Below, in pieces: positions 58,817 to 64,000 of a stretch of 64,000 bases of DNA. The stretch is taken from the NCBI RefSeq assembly GCF_003665065.1, contig NZ_RCHR01000007.1, positions 62,001 to 126,000 on the forward strand, read 5' to 3'. The stretch's first letter is position 1. Each line of letters starts with the position of its first letter. The translations under genes and the position numbers were made by a program. This DNA comes from Oceanobacillus piezotolerans (GTDB lineage: Bacteria > Bacillota > Bacilli > Bacillales > Amphibacillaceae). The notes under the pieces are model-generated. The model did not search any database, was not told the DNA's origin, and saw only the letters and a program-made list of their open reading frames with translations.

Positions 58817-60352
58817 ATGTATCCGTTTAATAAAATGTACGTCTTTATTTTTGTCTTCCTCACTTCATTATTAATAAGTGCACTCATTATCCAGATAAAC
58901 GATGAACCTTCTATCCATAAGACTGAGGACAAGACCGTAACCAGCATAGTGAATACTGAGGAAAATAAGACACTTTCTTTGGATGAACGAATGAGCCGGA
59001 TTCTAAAGGATGAGCGATTGAATGGATCCTTAATGGGTATTAGCATTAGAAAGGCTGATACAGGTGAAGAGATTTACTCACACCAAGGTCAAATAAATCT
59101 GCACCCTGCTTCGAATATGAAAATATTAACAGCAGCTGCAGCACTTGAGATACTTGGAGAGGATTATCAGTTTAAAACAGAAATTCTAACAGATGGGAAA
59201 ATCAAAGGTACCACTTTACAGGGAAATCTTTTTATAAAAGGAATGGGAGATCCAACGCTTTTAAAAAAGGACTTAGATACATTTGCAATGAAGTTAAAGC
59301 AAGAAGGAGTAGAACAAATTGAAGGAGATGTGATTGGAGATGACAGCTGGTATGATGATATTCGACTTTCCCAAGACTTAAATTGGTCTGACGAGCCATC
59401 TCATACAGGTGCTCAGGTTTCCGCGCTGACCTTATCGCCAAATGAAGATTATGATGCTGGAACAATCATAGTAGACGTATTTCCTGGGAATTCGATAGGT
59501 GAAAAAGCTCAAATTCATACCACTCCAGAAACAGATTATGTCAAGATCGTTAACAACGTAAAAATGGTAGATGCAAAAGGTGAGAAGGATATTACAATCC
59601 AACGCATGCATGGGACCAATTCCATTGTAGCAGAGGGAACGATGCCATTAGATGGTACTTCTGAGCGTGCTTGGTCTTCCATCTGGGAGCCCACTGGATA
59701 TGTGGTAGATGTTTTTCATCAAGTATTAGAGGAGAATGGAATAAGGATAAAAGGAGATAAGAGAGTTGGTATAACACCGGATGCTGCAAAAATGTTAGCA
59801 GAGAAAGAGTCCATGCCATTAAGGGAACTGTTAATCCCATTTATGAAGCTGAGTAATAATGGTCACGGAGAAGTGCTTGTGAAAGAGATGGGAAGAGTCA
59901 TTCATGGGGAAGGCAGCTGGGAGCATGGTATTAGTGTAATAGAGAAGACAATTATACAATTAGGGGCAAATCCGGAGACAATACAAATCCGGGATGGTTC
60001 AGGTATGTCTCATAAAAATTATATACCTGCCAGTGAACTAACAAAAATATTATATGAAGCTCAAAAGAGAGGATGGTTTCCATCTTTTGAAGCATCTCTT
60101 CCTGTTGCAGGAGCTTCAGAGAGAATGGTTGGGGGGACACTGCGCAATCGAATGGCCACAGGAACTGGGTTAGAACAGGTGAAAGCGAAAACAGGAACGT
60201 TATCAGGGGTTCTTACTTTATCTGGCTATGCTACGACTAAGGAAGGAGAAACACTTATCTTCTCCATTTTAAACAATAACTATCTTACAGATCAGTATGA
60301 GATTGCTGCTATTCAAGATGAAATTATTTCTGTCATTATCTCTTATCCGTAG
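58817..60352 (+). CDS. dacC: D-alanyl-D-alanine carboxypeptidase/endopeptidase (S13, PBP4/DacC-like)
   Basis: A 511-residue exported penicillin-binding protein of peptidase family S13. An N-terminal membrane segment (VFIFVFLTSLLISALII, about 9-25) is followed by the SxxK motif in HPASNMKILTAAAAL near 94-108, SNN in MKLSNNGHGEV near 345-355 and KTG in VKAKTGTLSGVLTLSGYA near 455-472. The inserted domains between SxxK and SNN are typical of S13. It acts on the cell wall. Start ATG follows AAAAGGGGTGA. Confidence 0.9.
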   Translation: MYPFNKMYVFIFVFLTSLLISALIIQINDEPSIHKTEDKTVTSIVNTEENKTLSLDERMSRILKDERLNGSLMGISIRKADTGEEIYSHQGQINLHPASNMKILTAAAALEILGEDYQFKTEILTDGKIKGTTLQGNLFIKGMGDPTLLKKDLDTFAMKLKQEGVEQIEGDVIGDDSWYDDIRLSQDLNWSDEPSHTGAQVSALTLSPNEDYDAGTIIVDVFPGNSIGEKAQIHTTPETDYVKIVNNVKMVDAKGEKDITIQRMHGTNSIVAEGTMPLDGTSERAWSSIWEPTGYVVDVFHQVLEENGIRIKGDKRVGITPDAAKMLAEKESMPLRELLIPFMKLSNNGHGEVLVKEMGRVIHGEGSWEHGISVIEKTIIQLGANPETIQIRDGSGMSHKNYIPASELTKILYEAQKRGWFPSFEASLPVAGASERMVGGTLRNRMATGTGLEQVKAKTGTLSGVLTLSGYATTKEGETLIFSILNNNYLTDQYEIAAIQDEIISVIISYP

Positions 60353-60460
60353 AAATATTCCTGAGTTAAGGATTTTAACATTCTTTTTTCAACGTAAATG
60401 GTTTAGAATGAAAGTAAGCTTTTTCAAGATTGGCAGTTATTGTAAAAGGATGGTACGGTT

Positions 60461-61630
60461 ATGACGGAAGAGAATATAACTAGGTTACATATAAACGAAA
60501 AGGAAATCATATTGATAGGAACGGCACACGTATCTAAAGATAGCGCGGAGCAGGTAAAGCGAGTGATTGAGTCAGAGAATCCAGATGCCGTTTGTATCGA
60601 ACTGGATGAACAACGCTATAAATCGATAACAGACGGAAACAAGTGGAAGGACATGGATATTTTTAAGGTCATTAAGGAAAAGAAAGCAACCTTATTATTA
60701 ATGAACCTCGCCATTTCCTCGTTCCAGAAGCGGATGGCCAGTCAGTTTGGCATTAATGCTGGACAAGAAATGATTCAAGGGATTGAGTCAGCAAAAGAGA
60801 TAGACGCAGAGCTTGTACTTGCTGATAGAAATATCCAAATTACCTTCTCAAGAATATGGGGAAACTTAGGCTTGAAGGGGAAAACCTTGCTGCTTACGCA
60901 GATTGTTGCCAGTATCTTTAGCAAAGAGACCATTACAGAAGAAGAATTAGAAAAAATGAAGCAGCAGGATACAATCAATGCGATGCTTCAGGAGTTTACA
61001 GAGCATTTTCCTAGATTGAAGAAGCCATTAATAGATGAACGTGATCAATACTTATCGCAAAAAATTAAAAATGCACCGGGAGATAAGGTAGTTGCAGTAT
61101 TAGGCGCGGCACATGTTCCAGGTATAACGAAGCAAATCCAAAAGGATCATGATTTGAAGGCATTGACTAAATTGCCGAAGAAATCGAATACACCTAAGAT
61201 TATTGGTTGGTCCATACCGATTCTTATTTTAGCCATGATTGCATATACATTTATTACAAATCCATCAGTGGGAATGCAGCAAGCGTTATCCTGGCTATTC
61301 TGGCATGGTGGTTTATCTGCACTTGGAACGCTTCTTGCCTTCGGACATCCATTGGCTGTGCTGACTTCACTTGTTGCGGCACCTATTACATCATTAAATC
61401 CCTTGCTTGCTTCAGGCTGGTTTGCAGGGATTGTACAGGCTTATTTCAGCAGACCTACTGTTCGAGACTTTGAAACGATTGCAGAGGATGTTACCAGTGT
61501 GAAGGGTTTCTGGGGGAATAAGGTAACAAGAGTACTCTTAGTTGTAATGCTTTCGAATCTTGGCAGCTCGATTGGTACCTTTATTGGGGGAGCAGATGTC
61601 ATCCGCCTGTTTATTTCTAATTTCTTCTAA
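60461..61630 (+). CDS. TraB/PrgY family membrane protein
   Basis: A 389-residue protein of the TraB/GumN family, a widespread group named after pheromone-shutdown proteins of enterococcal plasmids. The N-terminal domain has IILIGTAHVSKDSAEQVKRV near 16-35 (GTAH), the ELD motif in VCIELDEQRY near 45-54 and AVLGAAHVPGI near 213-223. Three or four C-terminal hydrophobic segments follow. Chromosomal copies are of unknown role and may be metal-dependent proteases. It is not itself evidence of a plasmid. Start ATG is weakly preceded by AAAGGATGG. Confidence 0.85.
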   Translation: MTEENITRLHINEKEIILIGTAHVSKDSAEQVKRVIESENPDAVCIELDEQRYKSITDGNKWKDMDIFKVIKEKKATLLLMNLAISSFQKRMASQFGINAGQEMIQGIESAKEIDAELVLADRNIQITFSRIWGNLGLKGKTLLLTQIVASIFSKETITEEELEKMKQQDTINAMLQEFTEHFPRLKKPLIDERDQYLSQKIKNAPGDKVVAVLGAAHVPGITKQIQKDHDLKALTKLPKKSNTPKIIGWSIPILILAMIAYTFITNPSVGMQQALSWLFWHGGLSALGTLLAFGHPLAVLTSLVAAPITSLNPLLASGWFAGIVQAYFSRPTVRDFETIAEDVTSVKGFWGNKVTRVLLVVMLSNLGSSIGTFIGGADVIRLFISNFF

Positions 61631-61636
61631 GACATC

Positions 61637-61668
61637 AAGAGTCAGACAAAAGGGTTTGACTCTATTTG
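61637..61668 (+). terminator. Hairpin after the TraB-family gene
   Basis: AAGAGTCA pairs with TGACTCT over about ten bases, then ATTTGATTTT. The terminator is of moderate strength. Confidence 0.6.
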
Positions 61669-61780
61669 ATTTTGGAAACGATAACATATAGAAAGTCTAA
61701 ACCCTTTAATATAGATAGAAAGTAAATTATAATAAGGGAAATCATTATCAGCTATTTATCTGAATCAGGGAGGAACGCTT

Positions 61781-63001
61781 GTGATCATTGCGATCATTTT
61801 TTTACTATTTGTATCTTTTTTCTTTTCTCTGAGTGAAACGGCACTAACCGCCACGAACAAAATGAAACTGCAAACGAGAGCAAAAAATGACGATAAGAAA
61901 TCAGAGAGATTATTTGAGCTTATCTCTAACCCAAGTAAGTATAGTACTTCTATTTTAATTGGGAAAAAAATAGCTAATATTTTGCTTGCTACATTGGCTA
62001 CGATGATGGCCATAGCTTACGAATTTAATGTTGCTGTGGCAATTGCCATTTTGACCGTTATCATTATTATTTTTTCGGAGGTAGTGCCAAAGTCAACTGC
62101 AGCTGCATTGCCAGATAAGATTGCCTATGTGGTATACCCTATTATACGTGCTGTGGTTGTGGTACTAAAGCCGATTACTATTATGGTTAATGCTTTAATC
62201 GGATTCATTACTAAATCATTATCAAAGGGACAAGTAGATACGGTATCTATTTCAAAAGAGGAATTCCGTGCGATGATTGATATTGCCGATTTAGAAGGGA
62301 CGTTTGAGAAGGATGAATCCTTTCGTATCAAAGGGGTACTAGATTTTGAGGATTTAAATGTAAAGGATGTATTGAAAACGCCCAGGGTAGAGATTGTGTC
62401 TTTGCCGAGTACTGCAAACTATGAAGAAGTACGGGATATTGTCATCGATAGTCCGTTTACAAGATACCCAGTTTTTGAAGAAGATATAGATAATATCGTT
62501 GGTGTCTTTCACTCGAAGTATTTAATTCATTGGTCAACAGAGCCGGAAACGTCCCTGAAGTCATTTAGTGATACAGATCCGTTAATTGTCTATGAATTTC
62601 ATTCCCTTGAGTGGGTCTTTCGTAAAATGACGAAAGAGAAGAAGCACATGGCGATTGTGCTGGATGAATATGGTGGGACAGAAGGAATTCTGACCCACGA
62701 GGACGTGATTGAGGCGATGATTGGTCTTGATATTGAGGATGAAATGGACGTCGATATTGATCCTATGGTAGAGAAATTAACAGAAACGGAAATTATTTGT
62801 GACGGGAAAATCACCTTACATAGATTAAATACCATTTTCCATACCGAGATTCCCGAGGAAGAGGACGTCCTCGCTGGGTATTTATTAAAGGAGTTTAATG
62901 ATTTTCCAGAAGAGGGAGCAGTTATCGAACGCATTGACCTGACTTTTCGGGTAGTAGAAATGGAAGATAGATCGATTCGGAAGGTACAAATTATTAAATA
63001 A
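61781..63001 (+). CDS. CNNM/CorC (HlyC family) membrane transporter
   Basis: A 406-residue protein with an N-terminal DUF21/CNNM membrane domain (residues of about 1-160, with [13 protein letters not shown] near 18-30 and the [11 protein letters not shown] motif near 94-104), two CBS domains (about 190-305), and a C-terminal CorC_HlyC domain. Family members move or regulate Mg2+ or other divalent cations, despite the hemolysin label. [10 protein letters not shown] near 287-296 is the family's best motif. Start GTG 61781 follows GGGAGGAACGCTT. Confidence 0.88.
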   Translation: MIIAIIFLLFVSFFFSLSETALTATNKMKLQTRAKNDDKKSERLFELISNPSKYSTSILIGKKIANILLATLATMMAIAYEFNVAVAIAILTVIIIIFSEVVPKSTAAALPDKIAYVVYPIIRAVVVVLKPITIMVNALIGFITKSLSKGQVDTVSISKEEFRAMIDIADLEGTFEKDESFRIKGVLDFEDLNVKDVLKTPRVEIVSLPSTANYEEVRDIVIDSPFTRYPVFEEDIDNIVGVFHSKYLIHWSTEPETSLKSFSDTDPLIVYEFHSLEWVFRKMTKEKKHMAIVLDEYGGTEGILTHEDVIEAMIGLDIEDEMDVDIDPMVEKLTETEIICDGKITLHRLNTIFHTEIPEEEDVLAGYLLKEFNDFPEEGAVIERIDLTFRVVEMEDRSIRKVQIIK

Positions 63002-63059
63002 AGGATGGTACGCCTCACCTATTGGTAGGGTTTATTGTTATTCGAAGGAGTTTGCTGCA

Positions 63060-63539
63060 ATGAAAATTACAATCGTATCTGTTGGTAAGTTAAAGGAAAA
63101 GTATTTAAAACAAGGAATTCAAGAATACTTAAAACGTTTATCTGCTTATGCCAAGGTAGACATAGTGGAGGTTGCCGATGAAAAGGCACCAGAAAACATG
63201 AGCGAAGCGGAAATGGAAGAGGTAAAACGCAAGGAAGGCGAGCGCATTTTATCCCATATCGGCCCCGATACATATGTGATAACACTTGAAATCAATGGGA
63301 AAATGCTGAGTTCTGAACAGCTTGCGAAGAAGATGGACGAGCTGGCGACATATGGGAAGAGTAAGATCGCTTTTGTGATTGGTGGATCGCTTGGGATTAG
63401 TGATGAAGTTATGAAACGCAGCGATATGGCTTTGTCTTTTTCTAAGATGACGTTTCCTCATCAATTGATGCGGTTGGTTTTGTTAGAGCAGGTTTATCGG
63501 GGGTTTCGGATTAATAGGGGGGAACCTTATCATAAGTAA
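63060..63539 (+). CDS. rlmH: 23S rRNA (pseudouridine-1915-N3)-methyltransferase
   Basis: A 159-residue SPOUT methyltransferase. [20 protein letters not shown] is the usual start, [13 protein letters not shown] near 103-115 forms the SAM knot, and [23 protein letters not shown] near 128-150 closes the fold. It modifies the pseudouridine at 1915 in helix 69. Start ATG 63060 follows GAAGGAG. The next gene is unrelated. Confidence 0.96.
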   Translation: MKITIVSVGKLKEKYLKQGIQEYLKRLSAYAKVDIVEVADEKAPENMSEAEMEEVKRKEGERILSHIGPDTYVITLEINGKMLSSEQLAKKMDELATYGKSKIAFVIGGSLGISDEVMKRSDMALSFSKMTFPHQLMRLVLLEQVYRGFRINRGEPYHK

Positions 63540-63615
63540 ATGAGGTTTTATATTACTATTAAAGCTTTTCCATACCACAGATAGATGAGAATAATTTTTC
63601 AAAGGGGAGATATTT

Positions 63616-64000
63616 ATGAGTAGGATAGACATATATAAAAAGCCCATCTTATTGCGCACTTTGGTTACTTTTGAAGATGAAGATATAGATGGAGATTATA
63701 CAACATATTCAGATATTAAAAATAACATACAAATAAATACAGAAAAATATAAGGAAGATCCTGAGTTTTATGAGATTGTCAGAGAAATGATTTTTGATAT
63801 TGATAAAAAAGGCAGGCCTTTTCTCCATATAATCTGTTATACGTTTAATAGCTCCTATAATAGTCTTGAAGTCACTGCTTTAATGACAACTTCAGTTGAA
63901 GATTCAAAGGGAGAAATAGATAAAGCTATACTATATAATTTAGCTATGTCAATCATTTATAATATACCTGTTTTTCCTAATAGCAATAGCATTGAACAAG
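63616..64000 (+). CDS. Unknown protein, cut by the window edge
   Basis: An ORF open from ATG 63616 (AAAGGGGAG 8 bases upstream) to the end, 128 residues visible. It begins MSRIDIYKKPILLRTLVTFE and is hydrophilic with acidic stretches; no signal peptide or membrane segment. No family recognised. Its codon use is more AT-rich than that of rlmH, and it follows the end of the conserved block, so it is probably strain-specific. The C-terminal part lies outside the window. Confidence 0.6.
   Translation, partial: MSRIDIYKKPILLRTLVTFEDEDIDGDYTTYSDIKNNIQINTEKYKEDPEFYEIVREMIFDIDKKGRPFLHIICYTFNSSYNSLEVTALMTTSVEDSKGEIDKAILYNLAMSIIYNIPVFPNSNSIEQ

Noticed and set aside
60461-61630. TraB-family gene as evidence of a conjugative element
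   Set aside because: The family is common on chromosomes, and no other conjugation genes are nearby.

Overview
This window is the replication-origin region of a low-GC, endospore-forming Firmicute of the Bacillaceae, probably a halotolerant Oceanobacillus/Virgibacillus-type species. The evidence is gene order (rnpA-rpmH-dnaA-dnaN-yaaA-recF-remB-gyrB-gyrA), an alpha/beta-type spore SASP gene, YyaC, SpoIIIJ/YidC, Soj/Spo0J/Noc, the WalRKHIJ cassette and T-box leaders. The genus is inferred from overall resemblance, not from a database match.

The origin lies at about 20.5-22.6 kb. DnaA boxes sit on both sides of dnaA, and an AT-rich stretch with DnaA-trio-like triplets lies in the dnaA-dnaN gap. 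Most genes left of it run on the minus strand and most on the right run on the plus strand, so they are co-directional with replication. The exceptions are small local units: dgk-dck, yaaC, yyaC, a DUF1189-like gene, sppA-yteJ, a DoxX-like gene and an acetyltransferase.

Left arm (1-22 kb, read outward from the origin): dnaA, dnaN, yaaA, recF, remB, gyrB, gyrA, an HD-GYP-like gene, yaaC (opposite strand), guaB, dacA, serS with a serine T-box, tRNA-Ser, a proline-T-box-controlled proC, dgk-dck, tRNA-Arg, a dicarboxylate/amino-acid symporter, and the 5' end of acsA behind a perfect cre site. No rRNA operon lies between gyrA and guaB, where B. subtilis has one.

Right arm (23-64 kb): rpmH-rnpA-yidC-jag, three small genes including a SASP, mnmE-mnmG-rsmG, noc-soj-spo0J with two perfect parS sites, membrane proteins and yyaC, yyzM, ychF, rpsF-ssb-rpsR, yybS-gdpP-rplI, dnaC, sppA-yteJ, walRKHIJ-htrC, then a less conserved tail (DoxX, DUF3889, GNAT, dacC, TraB-family, CNNM/CorC, rlmH and a truncated unknown gene).

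The least ordinary DNA is between genes. A GC-rich palindromic composite element of about 400-480 bp occurs at four sites and carries optional stem-loop inserts. A 52-bp hairpin repeat is iterated about seven times between dnaC and sppA-yteJ and ends in a strong terminator. A second, smaller dispersed repeat occurs near mnmE, noc, spo0J and htrC. Two DnaA-box clusters outside oriC and one Noc-site-like palindrome are also present.
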